Shown piece by piece: positions 26,622 to 35,174 of a DNA stretch of 64,000 bases. The translations under genes were made by a program, and so were the position numbers. Origin of the DNA: JAJDAT01 sp964344185 (GTDB lineage Bacteria; Nitrospinota; Nitrospinia; Nitrospinales; JAJDAT01); assembly GCA_964344185.1 (NCBI GenBank), contig CAYFMN010000017.1:1-64000 (forward strand). The letters are read 5' to 3'. Numbering within the stretch: position 1 is the first letter of the stretch; the number at the start of each line of letters is the position of its first letter. The notes beneath the pieces are model-generated. The model saw only the letters and a program-made list of their open reading frames with translations. It ran no database searches and was not told the DNA's origin.

Positions 26622-26626
26622 TTTTT

Positions 26627-26775
26627 AATCCGTCATCCCGAGTGAAGTCGAGGGATCTATGCTCCAGAGGAGCATGTTCCTTAGAAAGCTCTCTAAGGTC
26701 GACAACCATCATTCTTTAAATTATCCACTAACGGTCATATCCGTCATCCTTGAGTCCGAAGGACGAAGGATCTAG
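26627..26775. repeat. hairpin repeats
   Basis: GTCATCCCGAGTGAAGTCGAGGGATC at about 26632 and GTCATCCTTGAGTCC-GAA-GGACGAAGGATC at about 26741 lie between the tail tip gene and the 59-codon gene. Confidence 0.7.
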
Positions 26776-26787
26776 GTAATTAATTCC

Positions 26788-29700
26788 TTATAGAATCTCC
26801 TGCCCGCCGTAATCGCTCGTGCCATAGGCCGCCAAACCGTAACCGGCGTTAGAAACTCCGCCAACGCTTTCAAACGCCACGCTCTCGGCAAGCGGAGCGC
26901 TGTGACTAATAGAAATCAAATCCGCGATTGCAACCGCTTCCAGAATTCCCGGTTGAATAAAGAAATTAAACCCATCAACAGAGGAAATAAATTGAGCGTC
27001 GCTTTCCAGAATCAAATTCAACGGAACGGTCGCTCCATACCCACTCAATCCATACGTTTGCAGTCCGTAACCCTCGTTAACGGTAAATCCCCGGTCGATT
27101 GCTTTAAAGTTTTCAGCAAAAGGAGCGGTTTGAAAAATCCCAGTCGCTTCGGCAATCTGCAAATCTTCAGGCAGTAAAGCGTTTTCGGAAGACGATTGAG
27201 CGTCCTGCGTCGTTACGTTTTCGCCGAAAGACGTTTGTTGAAGAATCGAAGCCAACTCGGCGACTTGAACGCTCTCGCCAAATTGAGCCCCTAATTGAAA
27301 CTCGATATCGTCCCCAATAAAACCGTCTTCGTTAGCGAAAACACGGATGACAAACGCCGGGAATAACCGAATGGCGATAGGAATTGTGTCCGCTTTTTGA
27401 TCCCTGCCGGACCCCAAAGAACGCGACGGACCCAAAACCAGACCGAAAGCGTTAATTAAGTTAAGATTGCTGGAATTGATTTTGACAATATCGCCCGGTT
27501 CCAATTCCATGTTGTCCAGGAACAATTCCAAACGGACAATCCACGATGGATTCGAATTTTCCTGCAAATAAAAATCGGCAAGATCCTTTGCCATATTCGC
27601 GTTGCGTACCCAGTCAAAATTGAACTGATCGGGGCGTTCCCGCAGGCCAAATTTGGATTTGGAAAACTCGTCCGCTTTGCTGGCGATGGCCGTGTGTTCG
27701 GTGTCCGTCCAGTCGCGTTTATAACGCGCGTCCACGGAGTTGACCAAGTTTGCCGTAGCGGTGCGTTCCCGCGAAGGAGCGGGGTTGTTGCGTATCTCGT
27801 TATCTGTAATGGTTTTAACGGAGGGGTCGCCCTCGTCGATGAAGTTATACGGCCGGAAGTGCAAACGGCAGGAACCCAAATTCCAAAATAAGTAAGAACG
27901 AGAATTACGTCCCCAGTCCGCCCATAGTTCCGACGCGGTTTTTTGATCCTGGATAATTCCGGCAAGTTTATAACCGCCCGTTATTTGCGAATCGTACAAA
28001 GCGCCAACGGAGGAAAATGACGCGCTGTCAATTAGAGAGGCGTTTTGTTTAAGCGCCGTCAATGCCGACCATTTAAAAACATGGTCCGGACGCTCGATCA
28101 ATGCGTTAGGAGTTCCGGTGATCGTACCCGACCCGTCGTCGATAAGACCCTCAACCTGGGCCGAAACGTCGTCGGTAAAAACGACTCTCCGTTCTGCGTA
28201 ATGGATTTCAAAAAACGTGTTCAGTATGTAAGAGGTTCTACCGTCGGAAGAACCGTTGTAGGTAATTTGAACTTCGCGATCTTTAAACCATTCCCACCCG
28301 GTAACGTGTTGCGTAATGTCCGCAAAATCCTGAACGATGTTGGAACTCTTTTCCGTGGTAGATACTAGAGGAGCGTTAATTGAAACATCCGAAACCTGAC
28401 CACTTTTGATACCACTTCTGTTACTACCCGTAAAGTCTAAAACGCCTCCAGATTTTATTGGAAAGATTCCAGTTAATGTGGATTGAACTTCAGCGGAGTT
28501 ATCATGAACAACGCGGGTAAAATTAAAAAATTTGATATGTGCAGAGGAACTAAAAGGAAGGGATACATTAGCGTTTATTGTGATAAATGTTGTTGGAGCT
28601 TCATTTATAAATATACTACTACTAATTCGCTTTGGATTGTCACCATTACTATATCTAAAAAAACCGATGGATTTATTTTTAATAAAAAGTTCAACATCTC
28701 CTCCATCAGCAAGAGGATTGGGAACTGGATTATTCGTACTTACGCTGATGAATTCTACATCATAAAAAACGGTATATCCTGTCGCATTATTTGTGAAAAC
28801 GGGAAAGGTGACATTTACTGATGAGCCGTCAAAAAAGTTATATTCATTGTTGTCTCCTGCGGTTGCACTTTGAGGAGTATCTATGGATCCTGAAAGTGAG
28901 TGAGCATGTGGAGTTTCGGCATTTGCAACTTGAATGTTATCTCCTTGAGGATGATCGATGTTTGTATCAAAACCTAAACTATTAGGAGTGGAATGACTTG
29001 CGTTTGAGGAACCTTCCGTATTCGCTAAATCCTCATCAGCGGGTAATGATAAAGACTTGACAGTTCCAATCCCCGGCAACGAAATCGAAATGGAGTCGTT
29101 TGGTATTTTTTCTTCTTCGAAATGATCGACCCGTAAAAAGATCTGTTGAATTTCGCCTTTGTCCGTTAACTCGGTTTCTTGCTTTAAAGAAAGCGTTCGA
29201 TTGCTTTGATTAATCTTTGCCGAAGAGGTTCGATTGTCGGCGTCAAAAGCGTTTTGCGGATTGAGCGCCGTGTTGCCGGAGCCGGTGGCCGTGAACGAAA
29301 TGGATTCGGATTTTGTATCCGTCGCTTCAAAACGTTGAGGCTTATCGGCAAAGATAACTTCGCCTTTTGCCAGATCAATTGAGTAAATCGACGAGTCAAC
29401 CGTTTCCCCAGCCACTCGGACGTTGCTGATCGATTGAACAGGAAACTGCGGATCGGAAAACACATACCGATGGTCGTTCACTTTTTCGATAACGGCGGTG
29501 TCAATGGGGTGAATGCGGTTGATTCCGGTTACTCCAGTGAACGAAGTCGCTAATAGTCCGGTGTAGGTGATTACGTTTTGCCCGATGACGAGTTGTCCTG
29601 CGTTTTTGAATCCGGAGGTAGAGGCGACCGACAACGTGGTCGCTCCAGGGAAAGCCACCAGCGTGAGAACCGTTTCGTTGGTTTTGCGCACGGGGATGCC

Positions 29701-30303
29701 GGGAGCTTTATCGACCGAGCCGATAACGATGGGGAGCGTTTTTCCGATCGATTCGTCGGGAGCGTTAGGATAATCGTTGATTGTGATTTGGCGTCCGATG
29801 ACCTCGTCGCCAATGTAACTGGAAATATCAACCAAATCGAATCGGCAAACCCGGTCGTCGTGGGAAATGGGATCGTTCATTCGACCAACGAATAGCAACC
29901 CTTCGCTGAGGCCCGTCAAACCTTCGTCGCCAAACCATTGATAGAGTTTAGCGGTTGCCGTTTCCGGAGGGTAGAAATCCAAAAGTTTAGAAAACGGTCC
30001 TTCAGGGAAGAGGAGATCCGTATCGACGTTTAAAACTTCTATGCTTATGCCATTTGTCGCGTTTGCGTCGCTACGTTCGGCGAATACCAGGGCGTCAAGA
30101 TCGCCCCAGCTATTGACGATCGCGTGATATTCGTTTCCCAATATCGTCAGTTTTTCGGAACTGCTTGAATCTTCTCTATCGGCCAAACGCGCTACCAGTT
30201 CCGGAAAGCCGGAAACAGCTGGGAAAGTGATTTCCAGTAAATTTATAGGCGCGTGCCCGGCTTTATTCTTTGCGGCGGTAAATTCTGAACTAAAAGTTCT
30301 CAT
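26788..30303 (-). CDS. large phage tail tip / baseplate hub protein
   Basis: 1171 residues, the largest protein in the window. The N-terminal 250 residues (INLLEITFP, YHAIVNSWGDL, LFVGRMNDPISHDDRVCRFDLVDI, LPIVIGSVDKAP) resemble tail tip/hub proteins of siphoviruses and gene transfer agents. Residues about 690-950 (ELWADWGRNSRSYLFWNLG, NSVDARYKRDWTDT, FYLQENSNPSWIVRLELFLDNMELEPGDIV) match the hub-like region of J-type proteins. The C-terminus carries two repeats of a Gly-Tyr motif (NEGYGLQTYGLSGYG and NAGYGLAAYGTSDYG), probably a membrane or fibre contact. It follows the distal tail protein and one small gene, as in siphovirus maps. The exact family was not identified. Confidence 0.7.
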   Translation of the reverse strand: MRTFSSEFTAAKNKAGHAPINLLEITFPAVSGFPELVARLADREDSSSSEKLTILGNEYHAIVNSWGDLDALVFAERSDANATNGISIEVLNVDTDLLFPEGPFSKLLDFYPPETATAKLYQWFGDEGLTGLSEGLLFVGRMNDPISHDDRVCRFDLVDISSYIGDEVIGRQITINDYPNAPDESIGKTLPIVIGSVDKAPGIPVRKTNETVLTLVAFPGATTLSVASTSGFKNAGQLVIGQNVITYTGLLATSFTGVTGINRIHPIDTAVIEKVNDHRYVFSDPQFPVQSISNVRVAGETVDSSIYSIDLAKGEVIFADKPQRFEATDTKSESISFTATGSGNTALNPQNAFDADNRTSSAKINQSNRTLSLKQETELTDKGEIQQIFLRVDHFEEEKIPNDSISISLPGIGTVKSLSLPADEDLANTEGSSNASHSTPNSLGFDTNIDHPQGDNIQVANAETPHAHSLSGSIDTPQSATAGDNNEYNFFDGSSVNVTFPVFTNNATGYTVFYDVEFISVSTNNPVPNPLADGGDVELFIKNKSIGFFRYSNGDNPKRISSSIFINEAPTTFITINANVSLPFSSSAHIKFFNFTRVVHDNSAEVQSTLTGIFPIKSGGVLDFTGSNRSGIKSGQVSDVSINAPLVSTTEKSSNIVQDFADITQHVTGWEWFKDREVQITYNGSSDGRTSYILNTFFEIHYAERRVVFTDDVSAQVEGLIDDGSGTITGTPNALIERPDHVFKWSALTALKQNASLIDSASFSSVGALYDSQITGGYKLAGIIQDQKTASELWADWGRNSRSYLFWNLGSCRLHFRPYNFIDEGDPSVKTITDNEIRNNPAPSRERTATANLVNSVDARYKRDWTDTEHTAIASKADEFSKSKFGLRERPDQFNFDWVRNANMAKDLADFYLQENSNPSWIVRLELFLDNMELEPGDIVKINSSNLNLINAFGLVLGPSRSLGSGRDQKADTIPIAIRLFPAFVIRVFANEDGFIGDDIEFQLGAQFGESVQVAELASILQQTSFGENVTTQDAQSSSENALLPEDLQIAEATGIFQTAPFAENFKAIDRGFTVNEGYGLQTYGLSGYGATVPLNLILESDAQFISSVDGFNFFIQPGILEAVAIADLISISHSAPLAESVAFESVGGVSNAGYGLAAYGTSDYGGQEIL

Positions 30304-30354
30304 TATATTTTATGTTTTTTTTTACTCATGATACGTATCGCGTTTTTATGGATA

Positions 30355-30450
30355 ACCATTGCATGTCATCCTGGAGCGATACGTTAGTATCGGTGAAGGA
30401 TCTCGCTTTGACTTTAATAATGTCATGCTGAGGCTCTCGAAGTATGACAA
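30355..30450. repeat. hairpin repeats
   Basis: A GTCATCC repeat with arms CGATAC/GTATCG around GTTA, followed by a TGTCATGCTGAGG...CGAAGTATGACA repeat (30421-30449), between two tail genes. Confidence 0.7.
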
Positions 30451-30459
30451 CCTTATTTT

Positions 30460-30780
30460 TTACGCCACCGGCTGTGGCGGTTCGTCCATCAACTGAACCA
30501 AGTCTTCAATCGCCTGCGGTTCCGCTTTAATCCGTTGCAGTAACTGTTGTTTAACGCGACTATTAAGAATTGTCATCACGCGGTCCTTCCAATCTGGAAG
30601 CGCTTTTAAGTTCTGATGGAACGGATTCTTAATCGTGATATGCGTTAATAAAGCTTCTTCGCCCGACTCGGTGTGGTAAACGCGAACGGGATAAACCACG
30701 TGATTTTGCTTATCTTCGATACCCTCGACATCGGGTTCGATATGAAAATGTTCCGGTAAACTATTTTTCCAATCAATCAT
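30460..30780 (-). CDS. phage-type hypothetical protein (106 aa)
   Basis: 106 residues from the ATG at 30780, which has AAGGGA upstream; the frame is open 10 codons further. Mixed alpha/beta, no cysteine, with PYPVRVYHTESGEEALLTHI-like beta content and a helical C-terminal half ending in PPQPVA. Position between the distal tail protein and the hub suggests a small tail-tip component. No family recognised. Confidence 0.55.
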   Translation of the reverse strand: MIDWKNSLPEHFHIEPDVEGIEDKQNHVVYPVRVYHTESGEEALLTHITIKNPFHQNLKALPDWKDRVMTILNSRVKQQLLQRIKAEPQAIEDLVQLMDEPPQPVA

Positions 30781-30804
30781 TACATTTCCCTTTTTTATAA
30801 AATC

Positions 30805-31125
30805 TGTCACCCTGAGGTTCTCGAAGGGTGTATCCTATTTTTTCTATCTAGAATTAATTAAAAGTTGACCTAGATTTAAAACTTGCTTCATAGCATGTCA
30901 TCCTGAGGTGAACCTTTAGGTTCAGCGAAGGATCTCGCCTCGATTTAATAAAAAGGTTCCTTTTTTTACCTAGATCCTTCGCTCCTAGACCATTGCATGG
31001 TCTATCCGTTCTAGGATGACGGAGAGATAATCCTATACTTAGAAATAAGTCGAACTCTTGACCAGTCGTTAATTAAGTTTCTTTTTTTATTTCTTTGCGT
31101 CCTTTGCGTCTTTGCGGTTTGCTTT
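30805..31125. repeat. dense repeat cluster
   Basis: TGTCACCCTGAGG...CGAAGGGTG (30805-30830), a GTCATCC repeat with arms TGAACC/GGTTCA (about 30897-30945), an opposite-strand copy with arms AGACCAT/ATGGTCT (about 30974-31020) and a CTTTGCGTC-type repeat (31092-31118). Four repeats of three families sit in one 300-bp gap of the tail operon. Confidence 0.75.
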
Positions 31126-31136
31126 CTTTAAAGGCT

Positions 31137-31520
31137 CTACACTTTCCGCAAAACGATTTCCCCGGAATAATGCAAACCATCCATCCCAATAGCGGGAAAC
31201 TCAAAAGCGTTCATCCAATGCACCGTATGCGATTGACCTTCGCGATCAATAAACTCAAACGAGTTAAGCGATTTTTGAATCGTTTCAAAAAACGTTTTCA
31301 AAGAATCTTTATCGGCTTTTGGCAATCCGACAAACTGCAGCGTGAGCGTTTGACGTTTAGCTCCTTTTTCTTGAATACGAAGCGTATTGCCAGCGGTTTC
31401 CGAAACAATTTGATCGGGATAATCTGTAACGGGTTCTGCTCCCGGTTGATGGCCGATAGTAGGAAACCAGGAAATAGTTGGGCTTTGCCGGTCAGGATAA
31501 TGAAATTCCGGTAAACTCAT
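31137..31520 (-). CDS. phage distal tail-like protein
   Basis: 127 residues, beta-rich, with the pattern ...RQTLTLQFVGLPKADKDSLKTFFETIQKSLNSFEFIDREGQSHTVHWM. This segment is typical of minor tail proteins that form the distal ring (DUF2460-like or Dit-like N-terminal domains). The start overlaps the tape measure stop (ATGA), so the two are translationally coupled. Gene order tape measure, distal tail, hub matches siphoviruses and gene transfer agents. Confidence 0.65.
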   Translation of the reverse strand: MSLPEFHYPDRQSPTISWFPTIGHQPGAEPVTDYPDQIVSETAGNTLRIQEKGAKRQTLTLQFVGLPKADKDSLKTFFETIQKSLNSFEFIDREGQSHTVHWMNAFEFPAIGMDGLHYSGEIVLRKV

Positions 31521-33298
31521 AGTCCAATTCCTTTCCCGCTTTGGCGTCGTAAAATCGTGTTCATTTCTTTCAACATGGTTTTAGCCATTTCGCGAGGATT
31601 AGACATACCCGGAGGAACGTTAACCACCACGTCTCCTTGAATTTGCAGTCCGCCCATCCCCGCGCCAGCCAGGGCCGACTCGGACCGATTCAAAACCGTT
31701 TCCCCCTTATGCAAAAACGCCAGCATATCTTGTGGCACTCGTGAAATACCAGTGGCTTTTTCAGGAACTGCGCTTAAATTCAGACTCAATCGAGGGTCTA
31801 ACTTCTTATCAAAAATTGCAAGACCGTCATCAGATGTTTTAGCGAATGTTACAGTACTAACTCTCCGCTCTGAACCGTCTGCCGACAATGCGTTTGCAAT
31901 AGCCGCCGCCGCTTCGTTTGGGGCGTTAGTAACTGATTGAAAATGTATAACGAGGTTATTTAGAGAACTTCCAATTCTTTCAATCCAGGGATCGAGAAAT
32001 TGCGTAAAACCTTCAAACTCAGCTGTAACTGAATCCCAAGTGTCTTTAGCGATTCTTTTAATATCGTCTCCGAAAATAGCAAAACCAACGGCAAAGGCTC
32101 CGATAGCCAATCCCCAAGGACCAAGCCGAAGAATAAAAAATGTTAAAGCCCTTATTAATGCAGTCGCTCCTCCTCTTACCACTCCCCATAGCGCTCTTCC
32201 CAAACTTCCTAATGCTTTTCCTAAAGTTGTTCCAAAAAGACCCGCTATAGCTTCCCCTAGGGCAATAAAGTTTGTTAGCATGATCGCTAATTGTTCTAAA
32301 GGTTTTAATGTGTTAAGAATAGAATCTAGAAACCCTGTAGATTTTCCGCTTTGCCCTTTTTCTCCTGTTCCAGTAGTTGCAGTAGAGCCAGGTCCCACTC
32401 CAGTTATAGAACCTGTTCCGGTTGCCAATCCGTTGCCAGTTCCAGAAATTACTCCGCTTAACTGGCCAAAAGTGGATATCAAGTTGTTTAAAGCCTCGTT
32501 TAAGGCAGTTATTTGATTTTCCACGAAACTTTGGATAACTAATCCCAAATTTTCAAATTCAATGCGCATTGCCATCAATGCGCCTGAGCCTTGCATAATC
32601 AGGGGGAGCAGGAGAGGGCCGATTTGCTGTCCAAATTGTTGAACCAATAAACTTGCGCTGGTAATTGCTGAAAGTATTTGAGTAAACGTTTGGCTCAATG
32701 TTATTAAGGGTATGGACGCTACCGAAGCAATTGCGCCGACAAGGGCCAACGATTGGCCAAGTAAAACTAGGTTGACGTTTGTGGTTAAAAGGGATTGTCC
32801 TAAAAGAGAATTAAGAATTCCCAGTTCCAAAACTTTGAAATTGAAAACCGATATAATAGCTGATACGCCAAGCATCGTTTTAGCGATAGTTTCTAATATG
32901 GAAGGTATACCTGCCATTGTCTGTATAGCTATGGCGCTGTTTTGTTCCAGGAATAAGAAACTTCTTCCAACCTTCGTCGCGGCGACTTGAGCGGCGACGC
33001 TCAAAGATCTTAATTTCGCTTTCAAATCCTCAAGTTCTTTGCCAGTCGCTCCAGATACGCTTTGAACATGGTTCATTGCGGACTGAAAGCCTTTGGCCGC
33101 GTTTGTGCTTTGGGTTTTAAATTGGGAAAGAGGAACGCTAAGGGACTGCGTCATATTTTTCCCTAGATTTACCGATGTTTTAGTAACATTGCGGGAAAAC
33201 TTTGAAAAACTCGCCTTCGCGGAATTAAAATCCTTTTTCAAAAGGATTTTGTCGAGTCTCAATCCTACTAGCAATTCTCCAACGTCGTTGGTAGCCAA
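31517..33298 (-). CDS. phage tail tape measure protein
   Basis: 593 residues, short for a tape measure, implying a tail of about 90 nm by the usual 1.5 angstrom per residue rule (rough inference). The N-terminal 115 residues are helical and charged, and hydrophobic helices follow at about 115-240. A Gly/Thr/Ser linker (about 290-330) leads to a second hydrophobic stretch around 370-410 (LIRALTFFILRLGPWGLAIGAFAVGF) and a C-terminal LHKGETVLNRSESAL motif seen in many tape measure proteins. It lies directly after the G/GT chaperone frames, the canonical position. Confidence 0.82.
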   Translation of the reverse strand: MATNDVGELLVGLRLDKILLKKDFNSAKASFSKFSRNVTKTSVNLGKNMTQSLSVPLSQFKTQSTNAAKGFQSAMNHVQSVSGATGKELEDLKAKLRSLSVAAQVAATKVGRSFLFLEQNSAIAIQTMAGIPSILETIAKTMLGVSAIISVFNFKVLELGILNSLLGQSLLTTNVNLVLLGQSLALVGAIASVASIPLITLSQTFTQILSAITSASLLVQQFGQQIGPLLLPLIMQGSGALMAMRIEFENLGLVIQSFVENQITALNEALNNLISTFGQLSGVISGTGNGLATGTGSITGVGPGSTATTGTGEKGQSGKSTGFLDSILNTLKPLEQLAIMLTNFIALGEAIAGLFGTTLGKALGSLGRALWGVVRGGATALIRALTFFILRLGPWGLAIGAFAVGFAIFGDDIKRIAKDTWDSVTAEFEGFTQFLDPWIERIGSSLNNLVIHFQSVTNAPNEAAAAIANALSADGSERRVSTVTFAKTSDDGLAIFDKKLDPRLSLNLSAVPEKATGISRVPQDMLAFLHKGETVLNRSESALAGAGMGGLQIQGDVVVNVPPGMSNPREMAKTMLKEMNTILRRQSGKGIGL

Positions 33299-33309
33299 TG
33301 TTTTTATCC

Positions 33310-33654
33310 TTATTTATGATTAGTCGTTTTGGCGCTTTTATCTTTGCCGCCAAAAGCAGCGTTCAGCATTTTGACAAACGTCAATTGTTCTTCCCAGGTT
33401 TGGCGTTTTGTCTTTTTGGGTTCTTTAATTAAATCTTTTAGAGGCGGCATACGCTTGGCCCTTTGCAAGGCCGCCGACATCCAGGCGTTTAACAAGGCCA
33501 AATTGGTTTCGCGTTCAATGGTTTTATTGAACGCTTCCAAAATAAAACTTATTTCCGCCGGAGTTCTTATCCAAAACTCTTCAAGGCTTATGCCCGCCTC
33601 TAAAGATCTAACAATCAGCCCGTCCCAATCCCAATCGCTGGAACGGGTTACATT
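33310..33654 (-). CDS. tail assembly chaperone, T frame (reached by -1 frameshift)
   Basis: This frame is open from within the A-run at 33653-33661 to the stop at 33310, about 114 codons. It lacks an ATG; the only in-frame start I see is a TTG at 33540, which would discard a well-formed upstream domain. The sequence includes LEAGISLEEFWIRTPAEISFIL, the xEFWxxTPxE signature of tail chaperone T parts. It overlaps the end of the G frame in the -1 register, so it should be made as a G-T fusion of about 230 residues by slippage, as in phage lambda G/GT. The fusion recruits tail tube protein to the tape measure. Confidence 0.75.
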   Translation of the reverse strand, partial: NVTRSSDWDWDGLIVRSLEAGISLEEFWIRTPAEISFILEAFNKTIERETNLALLNAWMSAALQRAKRMPPLKDLIKEPKKTKRQTWEEQLTFVKMLNAAFGGKDKSAKTTNHK

Positions 33655-34001
33655 TTTTTTTCGACAGCCGTTTCGTTTTGGCTTTGCGAAGTTGCCTCTG
33701 GGAAGGCGAGGGCGAACGCTTGACTGATGCCGTTAGTCGCTTCTTGAAAACCGATAGCGTCGATGAGTTCGCCCGCCTCAGCCTCGGTTATATCGCGATT
33801 GTTGGCGATGAGTCCGGCCCAAAAGAGGGTGCGGATAGCGGCGAACGAAATATTCTCGCCGCCTAATATCTTTTGACCAATTTCGGGAATAGATAATCCC
33901 ATTTTGCTCTCCAACTCGCACAGCGCGTTGGTGGTGTATTTAAACGTAACGGACTTGCCGTTCGCCTCGATTGCGTATTCGCCTTTTTTTGCGTTAGCCA
34001 T
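33648..34001 (-). CDS. tail assembly chaperone, G frame (GTA-gp10-like)
   Basis: 117 residues: ANAKKGEYAIEANGKSVTFKYTTNALCELESKMGLS...FAAIRTLFWAGLI...EAGELIDAIGF. This matches the tail chaperone family found before tape measure genes in gene transfer agents and siphoviruses (GTA_gp10/DUF-type), whose N-terminal half is a beta hairpin and C-terminal half helical. It terminates two codons after a slippery A-run that fuses it to the T frame. It coats the tape measure during tail assembly and is absent from the finished tail. Confidence 0.78.
   Translation of the reverse strand: MANAKKGEYAIEANGKSVTFKYTTNALCELESKMGLSIPEIGQKILGGENISFAAIRTLFWAGLIANNRDITEAEAGELIDAIGFQEATNGISQAFALAFPEATSQSQNETAVEKKM
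33653..33661 (-). promoter_or_regulatory. A9 slippery site for -1 frameshift
   Basis: On the minus strand nine A residues precede TGTAAC, so the G frame reads GTC-GAA-AAA-AAA-ATG-TAA. An A-AAA-AAA heptamer slip by -1 continues as AAT-GTA-ACC into the T frame. The site lies two codons before the G stop. A downstream stem was not modelled. Confidence 0.7.
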
Positions 34002-34301
34002 AAAACGGCCGTCTCCTGTCGTTTAAAAAAATCTATAAATGTCACATTGAGGCTCAAGTTTGTCCTGAGACGCTCGGAGGGAAATGCGACTATCTTATTG
34101 TTTTTGATTTATAAGAATTACTGTAAAGTAACAGTAAACTTTTTTTATATTTTTATTCGCTGGCCAAAGTCATCCTTGAGGAGGTCGTTAGACCGACGAA
34201 GGATCTAGGTTTAATCATTCAATTGAACGTTTGATCGAAAAACTCCTCGTCTGCAATCCCCAAGAATGAATCCTTTGATCTTTGCCAGACTTGATAATAA
34301 A
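34002..34301. repeat. hairpin repeats between tail tube and chaperone genes
   Basis: A TGTCACATTGAGG...AAATGCGAC repeat (34040-34090) with an unusual 20-bp insertion containing CTCAAG...CTGAGACGCTC, and a GTCATCCTTGAGG...CGAAGGATCTAGG repeat (about 34168-34210). No gene. Such a gap is unusual between these normally adjacent genes. Confidence 0.7.
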
Positions 34302-34736
34302 TTAAGCTAAAGTTGGTTGACCGGATACTTTCATTATGATGGAAGCGGTCATTTTGTCTTCCAACGGAGTTTCCGGCTCGAATGCGGTAACATAAGCCGC
34401 AAAAGTCCAGGTGGTGGTTCCGGAATCAGGGAAAACGATTTGGAAATTTCTTAAAACGCGGTCGTCATAATCTTTTAAGATACCAGCCGCAACATTTTGA
34501 GTGGAATCCCCAGGCAAGAAGTTAACCGTTACGCTCACTTCGCCGCCGTCTTTTAAACCAGGGAGAAATTCGCGATAGGTCCCGGTAGATTCCATGTGGG
34601 TAACGTCCACCGTGTCCATAGACAAAGAAGGGCCGGAAATGCTGATTACTTCCGCCAAAGTCGTGAAAGTTTCAGGTCCGCCGCCGTCGCCGCGTTTAAA
34701 TAAAGTTCCAAAACCGATAGTTGCTGAAGAAGCCAT
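34302..34736 (-). CDS. phage major tail tube protein
   Basis: 144 residues. Motifs such as GFGTLFKRGDGG, TLAEVISISGPSLSMDTVDVTHMESTG, FLPGLKDGGEVSVTVNF and FEPETPLEDKMTASIIMKVSG are the hallmark beta strands of the Phage_tail_2/TP901-1 type tube protein of flexible, non-contractile tails. The ATG follows the stop of the terminator gene without a gap (TAA-ATG). There is no sheath gene, so a siphovirus-type tube is inferred. Confidence 0.87.
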   Translation of the reverse strand: MASSATIGFGTLFKRGDGGGPETFTTLAEVISISGPSLSMDTVDVTHMESTGTYREFLPGLKDGGEVSVTVNFLPGDSTQNVAAGILKDYDDRVLRNFQIVFPDSGTTTWTFAAYVTAFEPETPLEDKMTASIIMKVSGQPTLA

Positions 34737-35129
34737 TTATTCAATCTCCTTATAGTGAATGAGATAAGTTTGTTGAGTGGAATAAAGCGATTTGTCGTCG
34801 TCGAAAATATCTTTTTCGCCTTTAAAGAATGTTCCCTGGACCGCGCCTTCGGGAACGTTTTTTTTCCATCCGTTTAGGATGAATTTAATTTTTTCGGCCA
34901 GATCTTTGGCCTCGTCCGCCGTGTCCGCCCAGGAATCGACCCGCATAGTGGCCGACCCATGACCAGAAGGCCCCGTCATGGAATTCGTCGACGCGGCGTT
35001 GTCGAAAAAGTAAACGACCGCAGGGACCGTGGGAGTTTGCGGCAAAGCGACAGGATACATACGCGATGCGATGACAGCCGCTATTTCCGGATTTCCCGTT
35101 AACTTTTCGTAGAGCAGAGTTCCAATCAT
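34737..35129 (-). CDS. tail terminator / completion protein (DUF3168-like)
   Basis: 130 residues with the pattern LLYEKLTGNPEIAAVIASRMYPVALPQTPTVPAVVYF...VDSWADTADEAKDLAEKIKFIL, typical of DUF3168 tail completion proteins that cap the tail tube at its head-proximal end. It is directly adjacent to the tail tube gene, the conserved order. The presence of a terminator without any head genes in the window is notable. Confidence 0.82.
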   Translation of the reverse strand: MIGTLLYEKLTGNPEIAAVIASRMYPVALPQTPTVPAVVYFFDNAASTNSMTGPSGHGSATMRVDSWADTADEAKDLAEKIKFILNGWKKNVPEGAVQGTFFKGEKDIFDDDKSLYSTQQTYLIHYKEIE

Positions 35130-35174
35130 AATAGGACTCCGTAATGCAGGATTGTTGAAGAGGAGGGCGTCATA

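Noticed and set aside
32040..32516. 158-codon plus-strand frame inside the tape measure gene
   Set aside because: Proline/valine/alanine-rich antisense of the glycine/threonine-rich and hydrophobic tape measure regions, with no start signal.
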